From Flavobacterium endoglycinae (lineage in GTDB: Bacteria; Bacteroidota; Bacteroidia; Flavobacteriales; Flavobacteriaceae), in contig NZ_CP071448.1 of NCBI RefSeq assembly GCF_017352115.1, positions 372,001-436,000 of the forward strand: a stretch of DNA of 64,000 nt, written 5' to 3'. The position numbers and the translations under genes are program-made. The stretch's first letter is position 1; the number at the start of each line of letters is the position of its first letter. The notes beneath the pieces were generated by a model. It saw nothing but the letters and a program-made list of their open reading frames with translations. It was not told the origin of the DNA and did not search any database. This document shows, piece by piece, positions 1 through 10,142 of the stretch.

Positions 1-3000
1 CACTTTCACATCCTGTTGCCGGATCGCTGATCGCTGCAAAGTATGTTCCGCTTGTCAAAGCTGCTGTCGGAGCAATTGCGGTTCCGCCTGTTAAGGCTGT
101 GTACCACACAATATTTGTTTCATTAAACTGGACACTGGCAAAAGTCGGTGCATTCACTAAACAGAAATTCTGTGTGCCTGCGGTTACTAATGTCGGTGTG
201 CCAGGATCGCTTACGTTAATCGTTACCGATAATCTTACAGCACTTTCACATCCTGTTGCCGGATCGCTGATCGCTGCAAAGTATGTTCCGCTTGTCAAAG
301 CTGTAGATGAAGCGATTGCTGTTCCGCCTGTTAAGGCTGTGTACCAGACAATATTTGTTTCATTAAACTGGACACTCGCAAAAGTCGGTGTATTCGCTAA
401 ACAGAAGTTTTGTGTGCCTGCGGTTACTAATGTCGGTGTGCCCGGATCGCTTACGCTGATCGTTACTGATAATCTCACGGCGCTTTCACATCCTGTTGCC
501 GGATCGCTGATCGCTGCAAAGTATGTTCCGCTTGTCAAAGCTGTTGCTGGAGCGATTGCGGTTCCGCCTGTTAAAGCTGTGTACCAGACAATATTTGTTT
601 CATTAAACTGGACACTCGCAAAAGTCGGCGCATTCGCTAAACAGAAGTTTTGTGTGCCTGCGGTTACTAATGTCGGTGTGCCCGGATCACTTACGTTAAT
701 CGTTACCGATAATCTCACGGCACTTTCACATCCTGTTGCCGGATCGCTGATCGCCGCAAAGTATGTTCCGCTTGTTAAAGCTGTTGCTGGAGCAATTGCG
801 GTTCCTCCTGTTAAGGCTGTGTACCAGACAATATTTGATTCATTAAACTGCACGCTCGCAAAAGTCGGCGCATTCGCTAAACAGAAGTTTTGTGTGCCTG
901 CGGTTACTAATGTCGGTGTGCCCGGATCGCTTACGCTGATCGTTACTGATAATCTCACGGCACTTTCGCATCCAGTTGCCGGATCGCTGATCGCTGCAAA
1001 GTATGTTCCGCTTGTAAGCGCAGTAGTTGAAGCGATTGCGGTTCCTCCTGTTAAAGCGGTATACCAGACAATATTTGTTTCGTTAAACTGGACACTGGCA
1101 AAAGTCGGTGCATTCGCTAAACAGAAATTCTGTGTGCCTGCGGTTACTAATGTCGGTGTGCCCGGATCGCTTACGTTAATCGTTACTGACAATCTCACGG
1201 CGCTTTCGCATCCTGTTGCCGGATCGCTGATCGCTGCAAAGTATGTTCCGCTTGTCAAAGCTGTTGCTGGAGCAATTGCGGTTCCTCCTGTTAAAGCGGT
1301 ATACCAGACAATATTTGTTTCATTAAACTGGACGCTCGCAAAAGTCGGCGCATTTACTAAACAGAAATTCTGTGTGCCTGCGGTTACTAATGTCGGTGTT
1401 CCCGGATCGCTTACGTTAATCGTTACTGATAATCTCACGGCACTTTCGCATCCTGTTACAGGATCACTGATTGCTGCAAAGTATGTTCCGCTTGTTAAAG
1501 CTGTTGCTGGAGCAATTGCAGTTCCGCCTGTTAGGGCTGTGTACCAGACAATATTTGATTCGTTAAACTGGACACTCGCAAAAGTCGGTGCATTCGCTAA
1601 ACAGAAATTCTGCGTACCTGCGGTTACTAATGTTGGTGTGCCCGGATCATTTACTGTTACGGCAACCAGTAATCTTACTGAACTTTCACAGTTTGTTGCT
1701 GGATCTAAAATAGAAGCATAGTAGTTTCCTGTTGCTAATGCAGTAGTGGAAGCTAATGCTGTTCCTCCTGCTGCTGCGCTATACCAAACAATTGAACCTG
1801 TTGCTGGTGCATTAACTTGAATACTCGCAACTGTTGGAGCATCTTCTAAACAGAATTCCTGTGAAGCATCTGCTGTTGTTGGTGTGCCTGGATCATTTAC
1901 TGTTACGGCAACCAGTAATCTTACTGCACTCTCGCAGTTTGTTGCTGGATCTAAAATAGAAGCGTAATAATTTCCTGTTGCTAATGGTGTGGTTGAAGCG
2001 ATCGGAGTTCCTCCTGTTGCTGCGCTATACCAAACAATTGAACCTGAAGCAGGAGTGTTTACCTGAATACTCGCAATTGTTGGAGCATCTTCTAAACAGA
2101 ATTCCTGTGTTGTATCTGTAGTGGTTGGTGTGCCCGGATCGCTTACGCTGATTGTTACTGATAATCTCACGGCGCTTTCACATCCTGTTGCCGGATCGCT
2201 GATCGCTGCAAAGTATGTTCCGCTTGTAAGCGCAGTAGTTGAAGCGATTGCAGTTCCGCCTGTCAAGGCTGTGTACCAGACAATATTTGATTCGTTAAAC
2301 TGGACACTGGCAAAAGTCGGCGCATTCACTAAACAGAAATTCTGTGTGCCTGCAGTTACTAATGTCGGTGTGCCCGGATCGCTTACGCTGATCGTTACTG
2401 ATAATCTTACAGCACTTTCGCATCCAGTTGCAGGATCACTGATCGCTGCAAAGTATGTTCCGCTTGTAAGCGCAGTAGTTGAAGCGATTGCGGTTCCTCC
2501 TGTTAGGGCTGTGTACCAGACAATATTTGTTTCGTTAAACTGGACGCTTGCAAAAGTCGGTGCATTCGCTAAACAGAAATTCTGTGTGCCTGCGGTTACT
2601 AATGTCGGTGTGCCCGGATCGCTTACGTTAATCGTTACTGATAATCTCACGGCGCTTTCGCATCCTGTTGCCAGATCGCTGATCGCTGCGAAATACGTTC
2701 CGCTTGTAAGAGCTGTTGCTGGAGCAATTGCGGTTCCTCCTGTTAGGGCTGTGTACCAGACAATATTTGATTCGTTAAACTGGACGCTTGCAAAAGTTGG
2801 TGCATTCACTAAACAGAAGTTCTGTGTGCCTGCGGTTACTAATGTCGGTGTGCCCGGATCGCTTACGTTAATCGTTACCGATAATCTCACAGCGCTTTCA
2901 CATCCTGTTGCCGGATCGCTGATCGCTGCAAAGTATGTTCCGCTTGTTAAAGCTGTTGCTGGAGCAATTGCAGTTCCACCTGTTAAGGCTGTGTACCAGA

Positions 3001-3860
3001 CAATATTTGATTCGTTAAACTGGACACTCGCAAAAGTCGGTGCATTCGCTAAACAGAAGTTTTGTGTGCCTGCAGTTACTAATGTCGGTGTGCCTGGATC
3101 ATTTACTGTTACGGCAACCAGTAATCTCACGGCGCTTTCGCAGTTTGTAGATGGATCTAAAATAGAAGCATAATAATTTCCTGTAGCTAATACAGTAGTG
3201 GAAGCTAATGCTGTTCCTCCTGTAGCTGCGCTATACCAAACAATTGAACCTGTTGCTGGTGCATTAACTTGAATACTCGCAACTGTTGGAGCATCTTCTA
3301 AACAGAATTCCTGTGAAGCATCTGCTGTTGTTGGTGTGCCTGGATCATTTACTGTTACGGCAACCTGTAATCTTACTGCACTCTCGCAGTTTGTTGCTGG
3401 ATCTAAAATAGAAGCGTAGTAATTTCCTGTTGCTAATGCTGTGGTTGAAGCGATCGGAGTTCCTCCTGTTGCTGCGCTATACCAAACAATTGAACCTGTT
3501 GCTGGTGCATTAACCTGAATACTCGCAACTGTTGGCGCATCTTCTAAACAGAATTCCTGTGTTGTATCTGTAGTGGTTGGTGTGCCTGGATCATTTACTG
3601 TTACGGCAACCAGCAATCTTACTGCACTCTCGCAGTTTGTAGATGGATCTAAAATAGAAGCGTAGTAATTTCCTGTTGCTAATGCAGTAGTCGAAGCTAA
3701 TGCTGTTCCTCCAGTAGCTGCACTATACCAAACAATTGAACCTGTAGCAGGAGTATTTACTTGGATATTAGCCACAGTTGGCGCATTTACCAAACAGAAA
3801 TCTTGTGTTGTATCGGTAGTGGTTGGTGTCCCTGGATCACTCACAGTAACTGTAACTGCT
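1..3860 (-). repeat. In-frame tandem repeat array, 240-bp and 246-bp units
   Basis: The array lies inside the adhesin gene. A marker string (aatctyac) recurs at 231, 471, 711, 951, 1191, 1431, 1671 (240-bp steps), 1917, 2163 (246), 2403, 2643, 2883, 3123 (240), 3369 and 3615 (246). The 240-bp type encodes repeats with CLVNAPTFASVQFNETNIVW; the 246-bp type has CLEDAPTVASIQVNAPATGS. Copies of the 240-bp type are almost identical at DNA level, implying recent duplication or gene conversion. The array is visibly richer in G+C than the flanking DNA and continues past the left edge. Such arrays are prone to assembly collapse, so the true copy number is uncertain. Confidence 0.95.
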
Positions 3861-6800
3861 AAACGAACACTGCTTTCACAACCAGTAACGCCATCTACAG
3901 CTGCTGCATAATAGGTACCACTTGTTAAAACATCTGTCGATGCATAAGCAGTTCCTGCTGTTGGTGCATTATACCAAACTATATTTGATTCATTTACTTG
4001 AATACTCGCCACTGTTGGAGCATTGATTAAACAAAAATCCTGTGTGGCATCTGTAGTCGTTGGTGTATTTGGATCGCTTATTATAATTACGGCATCTTGC
4101 AAAGTTCCTGCAAGATTTTCGCAGGTATTTAAACTAGAAACAGCTACATAATAGGTTATTGGACTTACTGCTTTTGTTAATCCCACTGCAGTTAAAACTC
4201 CAGCTGCATCTATTGTATAAGTTACACCACTTATTACTGAACCGTTTGTTATTGGTTGTGTTCTATTAGCATCTAAATACCATGTAAAAACAGGATTCGT
4301 CAATGTTGGCGCTGTTGGTGTTAGCGAAGCTGGAACACTGTGACAAACTGTTAAATCATCAACTAAAATATCATTTACGGTTGAAGGTGGCAAGATGGTA
4401 AATGTAATTTGTTTTCGATCTGCTTCTGCAGTGGTACAAAATTCATCTGAGGTTACTCCCACATAATAAGTATAAGTTCCCGGAAGTAATCCGTTTACGA
4501 CTAATTGAGATGTTGTTTCTCCTGGAATTAATTGGCTTGTTGTTCCGTTAAAGCTATACCATTGGTAAACTGGATTGGTCAAAACTGGAGTTCCGCTTAA
4601 ACCTGTAGCTAATGTTACAGTTCCAGAAGGCGAACAAATTGATGTATTTGTTCCTCCGTTTAAAGTAATATTATTTAAGGCATTTTGAGGAGCTGAAGCT
4701 TTTACTTCTATTGTTACTTCTCCTCTTGCATAAGTTTCACAACCGTAACGTACCGGCTGAATATAATATTTATAGACTCCGGTTGTTAAAGTTTCTGGAA
4801 CTGTATATGTAATTCCCGTAGCAACAACATTACCGCCAGTTGGCGCATCGTACCAGAGATAGGTTGAACAAGCTTCTTCTGGTATCTGCAAGGTGACATC
4901 TGTTCCTGGACAAACCGTAATTTTATTGTTAGGATCACCGCCTATAATGGCTGTATTAGCAACTCTTTCTACAGTATGAACTCTTAAATATTCTAATACG
5001 CCTGCTACTCCTCCAAAACGAATTCTTACTCTGTCGTATGATTCTGAAGGAGAAGAAACAAGAACCATTGCCATTGTATTACCCGGCAATAATCTTAAAC
5101 TTAATAAGGTACTGGTATTTTGAATAGGCGCCCCAACAGCTACATTACCTAAATAACGTTGAATGCTGAATCCTGTTAGTAAATTTACATCTAAAAGTGT
5201 TGCTGGTTTAGAAATTACAATTCTTAAAGTATCTGTTACTACAGATGGCGTTTTAAATTGAACTGTTAAATCAGAAGCTGCTAAAACTCCAGCGCCACTA
5301 TACATTGTGGCAAATGTAGTAATATCATTATCTGCGATATTCCAAGCATCGCTAACTCCTACTGCAGCAGTAACTGCTCCAACAGGAAGTCCTAAATCTG
5401 TAGCTCCATAAAAAATATCCTGAATATCACCCGGAGTACAAGTTACAGTTGGAACTGATCTGTTATAATGAGCATCAAATACTTTTGTGTTTTGAGCAAC
5501 ACTTGCAATTGAAGCAGATTGAATTCGGATTCCATCATAATCTTGCGGTCCTGAGGCATTAGAAGGAACAAAAGTAAATTCATACGTATTGTCTCCTGAA
5601 ACTAAATTCAATAATGAACCTGAAACCGACTGTAAGGTTCCAATATCAACTCCGCCTATTGTTCCAATTACTGATAAATTTTGCCCAACAGCTAATAAAC
5701 TGTATTCTGAACCTAATTTAATGGTTACAGGAGTTCCTTTTGCAATAGTTGATGGCCAAGTTAAATTCTGCCAAGTAGTACCAACTCCTAAAAGTCCAAC
5801 ACCAGTTGTAATAGTGGAATACGTTTGTGGATCACCATCAACTGCATTTGCACCATCTGTAACAGTTCCAGTAACAATCGAACCAGATGTTTGTGCGTTT
5901 GCATATACTCTTTCTGTTAAAGATTGACAGCTGTTAGGATCAATTACATTGATTACTTTAGTGGTCGTAGTAGAACAGATTCCGTCATTTGCTACCACAG
6001 TATACGTATAAACTCCAGGTGTATTTAAAACCCCTGTTGTAAATGGAGGTCCAGCAATAGGATTACCCTGCGGATCGAACCATGAAATCGCTGCTGTTGA
6101 AACTGCAGATAAAGTAACATTAGAACCTACACTTACAGATTCTGTAGGATTCGTTACCACTAAATTTGGCAGTGCATTAATCGTAACTGTAACCGACTGC
6201 TGAACAGAAGGACAAGTTGCAGTATTGCTTTGTGCCTGAATCGAATAAACTCCACTAGTTGTGATATTAGCAGCAGCATCAGCGGTTATTACATTGTTTG
6301 AAGCATCAAAAAATGTATAAGTTGTATTGGCGTCATAATTAGTGATTGCATTTACTAGATTAGCACTTCCACAACCTGCTAAAGTTGAATTTACGGTTAA
6401 AACAGTTGTAGATGGAAAATTAACTGTTACTTGTTTTAAAGTACCGTTTACATTTTCGCAAGTTCCACCATTTAAAGCCGAAATATAATAATTATAAGGT
6501 GTGCCAGTAGAACTTAAACCATTTATAGTTAGCGCTCCAGTTGTAACATCTTTGTTAAATGTTACTCCCGGCTGACCTGCAACTACTGTTCCAGTAATAA
6601 TTTCCTGTGTTTTAGCCTGATCTGTATAATATTTAAATGTAACTCCTGCAATGCTAGATGATGGTGCTAATACTGCTTGACCAGCACAAGTAGCTTCGAC
6701 TGGAGTTGAAATTAAAATATCAGAGTCTGTTGGAATTGGCAATACAGTAACCGTAACCGCTTGACGTAAACTATTCTCACATCCGGCACGGGTTCCTTGT

Positions 6801-9800
6801 AAATAATAAGTTGTTGAAGCAGTTAATGGTGCTGTTGGATTTACAGCTACAATACTTCCTCCTACTGGTTCATCATACCAAGTAAACGTTTCTGTTCCTG
6901 AAGCAGCTGCTGTTAACGAAGCTGTTTGTCCTGCACAAATTGGTGCTGCAGCTCCTGTTATTACAGCATTTGGGAATCTATAGGCTGCCTGATAAATATA
7001 TAAATTACTTAATAGAGTAGCGACACCTCCCAATCTTACTTCTACACGGTCAAATGGTGCTGTAGCAGTAAAACTGGCTTTAAATTTATTTCCTGATAAT
7101 AATTGAATATTCAATAAATTATTATTTATTGCTGTTCTGTCATTATTATAAGTTACTCCGTTGTAAGTCGCAAGCGAAATATTAGATAAAGCACTAATAT
7201 CAAGAAGTCCACCTGGAACCTCCAATTCAACATCAATAATATCTCCTGTCTGACCTGGGTTGGTAAAAATTAATTGCTGCTGAATATATCCTCCTACACC
7301 AATTGGCACAGTAAGTTGTGCATATGTATTGATATCACCATCAACAGAATTATTTGGATCAGTATCTGTACAAAGAGCACATAATAATCCATCTGTTGAT
7401 GTTATTTGTGAACTAGCTTGTAAACAAGTGCTTGCACTCGCGATTACTGTTACCGTTACAGCTCCTCTTGTTAAATTTGTACAACCAGTCGCAGTAGTCA
7501 CTGCTTCTACATAATACGTTTGATTATTGGTTAATATTGGTGTAGTGTATGTTGTTGTATTTGATGCTAAAAGTGTACCACCAGTAGCTGCACTATACCA
7601 ATTGTATGTAACTCCTGCAACTGGATTTGAAACTGCCAATGTAGCACTTTGGCCAGACTGAATAATTACATTTGAAGATGCAAAAGTTGGTACCGCTGGT
7701 AATGGATTAACCGTTAAACTAACTGTAGTACGAGTTGGTGCGGCACAAGTTCCTATGACAGCTTCAACGTAATAATTTGTATTGGCAATTAAAGCTGGAG
7801 TAGTAAATGAAGTTCCCGTAAATAACAAAGTTCCCCCTGTTGCAGCATCATACCAATTATAAGTAGTTCCTGCAATCGGGGCCTGAACGGTTAAAGTTGC
7901 CGTCTGGCCGCTGCAAATTGTTGTTGGCGATGTAGTAACCGTTGGCGCTATAGGATTATCTATCAAGATTTGCACTGGATTTCTTTCACTATTAACACAG
8001 CCATTTCTTGTAACTTCAACGTAATACGTTGTCGGAACTGTTAATGCTGGCGTAGTAAATGAAGCAGTAGAAGCTAATGAACTTCCTCCCGTAGCTGCAC
8101 TATACCAATTAACGGTTTCTCCAACTGCAAGAGCTGCGGTTAAAGTAGTAGATTGTCCACTGCAAATAGTAGTATCACCTGTAATTGCTGGTGCTTTAAA
8201 TCTATAAGTGGCTTGATAAATGTCTACAGTTGTTAATACGGTCGCTAATCCTCCCAATCGTATTTCCACACGATCAAAATTTGCTCCTGCCACAACACTT
8301 GCTTTAAAACGGTTTCCCGACAATAACTGCAATGTTACTAACGGATTATTAATAGAAACACGATCATTGTTGTAAGTTGCTCCATTGTAAGTTGCTAAAC
8401 TTACAGCTCCTAACAAAGATAAATCCGCTAATCCGCCTGGTAATTCAAGATCAACATCAACAATGTCTCCGGCTTTTCCCGGATTGATAAATTGTAATGT
8501 CTGTTGAATCCATCCGTTGATTAATCCAACTGGAACTGTTAATCTCGCTGCTGTAGCTGCATTAGCATCTACTGAATTATTAGGATTAGTAGAACTACAC
8601 AATACACACAATCCGTTTTGAGCAGTCTGCTGACTGCTTGCTTCTAAACAACTTCCAGCAAATGCAGGCTGAACAGTTACCGTTACTGGAACTCTCGCTG
8701 CACTAACACAATTTCCATTAGAACTCTGCGCTTCAACATAATAGGTTTTTGAAGCCGTTAATATAGGTGTTGTATAGGTTGTCGTATTGACAGCCAATGC
8801 TGTACCTCCTGTAGCTACATCATACCAATTAAGCTGCACTCCTGCTTCAGAAGTTGCAGCACTTAAGGTTGCATTCTGACCAGATTGAATAGTAACACTT
8901 TGTGTTAAAACAGTTGGTGCAGCTGGTACAGCCGTAGAAACCACATTCACCTGTGTACGTGTAGGACTGATACAGCTTCCTATTGAAGCTTCAACATAAA
9001 AACTAGTAGTTCCTAAAGAAACCGTTGGTGAATATGTATTTCCTGAAGCCAAAGCTGTTCCTCCTGTTGGTACAGCATACCATGAATAAGTAGTTCCTGG
9101 AACAGGATTTAAAACAGACAACGTAGTCGATTGTGTCGCACCTGTAGAACATATATTGGTTCCTGTAGTATTAATGGCCGGTGCAATAGGATTTGAAACA
9201 TTTAAAACAACAGGTACTCTGACATTTCCTTCACAACCTGCTTGTCTGGTAATTCCAATATAATAAGTAGTAGAAGCAGTTAACGCTGGAGTTGTAAAAT
9301 TATTTCCAGTTGCTAACGCTGTAGTAGACGTTGCTGAACTATACCATGCAAGAGTAGTTCCTGCAGCTGGTGTTGCAGTCAGACTTATTGTATTTCCTGA
9401 ACAGACCGTTTGAGTTAAACCATTTGTTACTGTTGGCTGTGCAAACTCTAAACGAACATCGTAAACTCTCAAGCTTACTAAAAGACTTACAAGTCCTCCT
9501 ACTTGAATCTGAATTTGATTCGTGTCGCCTGTTACAGGAAATTTTGCCACCGCAATTGTATTTCCATTTAATAGGTTAAGATTCAGCAGCGGACTATTTA
9601 AAGGCACACTTGAACCTACATTTGTACCCGAAAATTTGCCCTGTAATGATACATTGGACAATAATCCAAGATCAAGCAAACCGTTTCCGGTACCAAAATA
9701 AATGGCAATTTGATCTCCTGCCCTTGCTGTTTGATTTAAGGTCATTGTTTCTTCTACGAAACAACCTACTCCAACAGCGTTTGTTAGAGTTGCAAAGGTC

Positions 9801-10000
9801 GTCAAGCCAGCACTATCATAAGCGTTGGCTGGACTATCAACATTTAATCCCACACACAATAATCCACCTTCACTATTAGTCTGCGACACTGGTCGGCAGA
9901 GTGTTTGTGAAAATGCATTGTTGCATAGCAGAAATAAAAATAATAGTCCTAATAATCTCTTCTGAAAGCTGAGACTACAAAAAGTAAAATTTTTTTTCAT
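1..10000 (-). CDS. Giant secreted Ig-like repeat adhesin (SprB-like), 3'-truncated by window edge
   Basis: An uninterrupted minus-strand frame starts at the ATG complementary to 9998-10000 and stays open to base 1, so about 3333 codons are visible and the C-terminus lies outside. The first ~32 residues are a signal peptide (hydrophobic core LLGLLFLFLLCNNAFS). Five related ~150-residue modules with motifs like LCxxxxTDPNNSVDGD and DRVEIRLGG occur near residues 33-190, 446-604, 857-1004, 1357-1514 and 1514-1681. They are separated by Ig-like domains with the CHU_C-associated pattern (CSGQ...WYSAATGG...TYYVE). From about residue 2000 on, near-identical 80/82-residue repeats follow. Length, signal peptide and repeats match type IX-secreted gliding or adhesion proteins of Flavobacteriia (family knowledge). 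A C-terminal sorting domain is expected but unseen. Surface adhesion is inferred; the ligand is unknown. Confidence 0.88.
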   Translation of the reverse strand, partial: MKKNFTFCSLSFQKRLLGLLFLFLLCNNAFSQTLCRPVSQTNSEGGLLCVGLNVDSPANAYDSAGLTTFATLTNAVGVGCFVEETMTLNQTARAGDQIAIYFGTGNGLLDLGLLSNVSLQGKFSGTNVGSSVPLNSPLLNLNLLNGNTIAVAKFPVTGDTNQIQIQVGGLVSLLVSLRVYDVRLEFAQPTVTNGLTQTVCSGNTISLTATPAAGTTLAWYSSATSTTALATGNNFTTPALTASTTYYIGITRQAGCEGNVRVPVVLNVSNPIAPAINTTGTNICSTGATQSTTLSVLNPVPGTTYSWYAVPTGGTALASGNTYSPTVSLGTTSFYVEASIGSCISPTRTQVNVVSTAVPAAPTVLTQSVTIQSGQNATLSAATSEAGVQLNWYDVATGGTALAVNTTTYTTPILTASKTYYVEAQSSNGNCVSAARVPVTVTVQPAFAGSCLEASSQQTAQNGLCVLCSSTNPNNSVDANAATAARLTVPVGLINGWIQQTLQFINPGKAGDIVDVDLELPGGLADLSLLGAVSLATYNGATYNNDRVSINNPLVTLQLLSGNRFKASVVAGANFDRVEIRLGGLATVLTTVDIYQATYRFKAPAITGDTTICSGQSTTLTAALAVGETVNWYSAATGGSSLASTASFTTPALTVPTTYYVEVTRNGCVNSERNPVQILIDNPIAPTVTTSPTTICSGQTATLTVQAPIAGTTYNWYDAATGGTLLFTGTSFTTPALIANTNYYVEAVIGTCAAPTRTTVSLTVNPLPAVPTFASSNVIIQSGQSATLAVSNPVAGVTYNWYSAATGGTLLASNTTTYTTPILTNNQTYYVEAVTTATGCTNLTRGAVTVTVIASASTCLQASSQITSTDGLLCALCTDTDPNNSVDGDINTYAQLTVPIGVGGYIQQQLIFTNPGQTGDIIDVELEVPGGLLDISALSNISLATYNGVTYNNDRTAINNNLLNIQLLSGNKFKASFTATAPFDRVEVRLGGVATLLSNLYIYQAAYRFPNAVITGAAAPICAGQTASLTAAASGTETFTWYDEPVGGSIVAVNPTAPLTASTTYYLQGTRAGCENSLRQAVTVTVLPIPTDSDILISTPVEATCAGQAVLAPSSSIAGVTFKYYTDQAKTQEIITGTVVAGQPGVTFNKDVTTGALTINGLSSTGTPYNYYISALNGGTCENVNGTLKQVTVNFPSTTVLTVNSTLAGCGSANLVNAITNYDANTTYTFFDASNNVITADAAANITTSGVYSIQAQSNTATCPSVQQSVTVTINALPNLVVTNPTESVSVGSNVTLSAVSTAAISWFDPQGNPIAGPPFTTGVLNTPGVYTYTVVANDGICSTTTTKVINVIDPNSCQSLTERVYANAQTSGSIVTGTVTDGANAVDGDPQTYSTITTGVGLLGVGTTWQNLTWPSTIAKGTPVTIKLGSEYSLLAVGQNLSVIGTIGGVDIGTLQSVSGSLLNLVSGDNTYEFTFVPSNASGPQDYDGIRIQSASIASVAQNTKVFDAHYNRSVPTVTCTPGDIQDIFYGATDLGLPVGAVTAAVGVSDAWNIADNDITTFATMYSGAGVLAASDLTVQFKTPSVVTDTLRIVISKPATLLDVNLLTGFSIQRYLGNVAVGAPIQNTSTLLSLRLLPGNTMAMVLVSSPSESYDRVRIRFGGVAGVLEYLRVHTVERVANTAIIGGDPNNKITVCPGTDVTLQIPEEACSTYLWYDAPTGGNVVATGITYTVPETLTTGVYKYYIQPVRYGCETYARGEVTIEVKASAPQNALNNITLNGGTNTSICSPSGTVTLATGLSGTPVLTNPVYQWYSFNGTTSQLIPGETTSQLVVNGLLPGTYTYYVGVTSDEFCTTAEADRKQITFTILPPSTVNDILVDDLTVCHSVPASLTPTAPTLTNPVFTWYLDANRTQPITNGSVISGVTYTIDAAGVLTAVGLTKAVSPITYYVAVSSLNTCENLAGTLQDAVIIISDPNTPTTTDATQDFCLINAPTVASIQVNESNIVWYNAPTAGTAYASTDVLTSGTYYAAAVDGVTGCESSVRLAVTVTVSDPGTPTTTDTTQDFCLVNAPTVANIQVNTPATGSIVWYSAATGGTALASTTALATGNYYASILDPSTNCESAVRLLVAVTVNDPGTPTTTDTTQEFCLEDAPTVASIQVNAPATGSIVWYSAATGGTPIASTTALATGNYYASILDPATNCESAVRLQVAVTVNDPGTPTTADASQEFCLEDAPTVASIQVNAPATGSIVWYSAATGGTALASTTVLATGNYYASILDPSTNCESAVRLLVAVTVNDPGTPTLVTAGTQNFCLANAPTFASVQFNESNIVWYTALTGGTAIAPATALTSGTYFAAISDPATGCESAVRLSVTINVSDPGTPTLVTAGTQNFCLVNAPTFASVQFNESNIVWYTALTGGTAIAPATALTSGTYFAAISDLATGCESAVRLSVTINVSDPGTPTLVTAGTQNFCLANAPTFASVQFNETNIVWYTALTGGTAIASTTALTSGTYFAAISDPATGCESAVRLSVTISVSDPGTPTLVTAGTQNFCLVNAPTFASVQFNESNIVWYTALTGGTAIASTTALTSGTYFAAISDPATGCESAVRLSVTISVSDPGTPTTTDTTQEFCLEDAPTIASIQVNTPASGSIVWYSAATGGTPIASTTPLATGNYYASILDPATNCESAVRLLVAVTVNDPGTPTTADASQEFCLEDAPTVASIQVNAPATGSIVWYSAAAGGTALASTTALATGNYYASILDPATNCESSVRLLVAVTVNDPGTPTLVTAGTQNFCLANAPTFASVQFNESNIVWYTALTGGTAIAPATALTSGTYFAAISDPVTGCESAVRLSVTINVSDPGTPTLVTAGTQNFCLVNAPTFASVQFNETNIVWYTALTGGTAIAPATALTSGTYFAAISDPATGCESAVRLSVTINVSDPGTPTLVTAGTQNFCLANAPTFASVQFNETNIVWYTALTGGTAIASTTALTSGTYFAAISDPATGCESAVRLSVTISVSDPGTPTLVTAGTQNFCLANAPTFASVQFNESNIVWYTALTGGTAIAPATALTSGTYFAAISDPATGCESAVRLSVTINVSDPGTPTLVTAGTQNFCLANAPTFASVQFNETNIVWYTALTGGTAIAPATALTSGTYFAAISDPATGCESAVRLSVTISVSDPGTPTLVTAGTQNFCLANTPTFASVQFNETNIVWYTALTGGTAIASSTALTSGTYFAAISDPATGCESAVRLSVTINVSDPGTPTLVTAGTQNFCLVNAPTFASVQFNETNIVWYTALTGGTAIAPTAALTSGTYFAAISDPATGCES

Positions 10001-10043
10001 AATTTGGAAGATTAGAAAATGGACAATAAAATACCTCTTGCAA

Positions 10044-10142
10044 TAAGCATATATGCTTACACAATTAAAAAAACATTAAAAAACAATTTAGTTACACTTT
10101 AAAAACAACTATATAAAGTTGTCCAATATGCCGCGCATATTG
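10044..10142. promoter_or_regulatory. Three dyad-symmetric sites upstream of the adhesin gene
   Basis: Three inverted repeats lie 44-142 bp before the adhesin start codon. They are a perfect 16-bp palindrome TAAGCATATATGCTTA (10044-10059), ACAACT-N6-AGTTGT (10105-10122) and CAATATGC-CGC-GCATATTG (10124-10142). The first and third share the core GCATAT. This could be operator DNA for a dimeric regulator, or leader stem-loops. I found no exact TAnnTTTG box on the minus strand here, so the promoter position is unresolved. Confidence 0.4.

Noticed and set aside
99..1721. 540-codon plus-strand open frame
   Set aside because: It is the antisense of the adhesin repeat array; the period has no stop on either strand. 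The minus frame has a signal peptide and Ig motifs, while this one has none and is only the repeat read backwards.
2121..3173. 350-codon plus-strand open frame
   Set aside because: Same antisense shadow of the repeat array, broken only where the 246-bp units introduce stops.
1..3860. CRISPR-like periodic array
   Set aside because: The period is 240/246 bp, units are coding and in frame, and there are no short repeats with unique spacers or cas genes.
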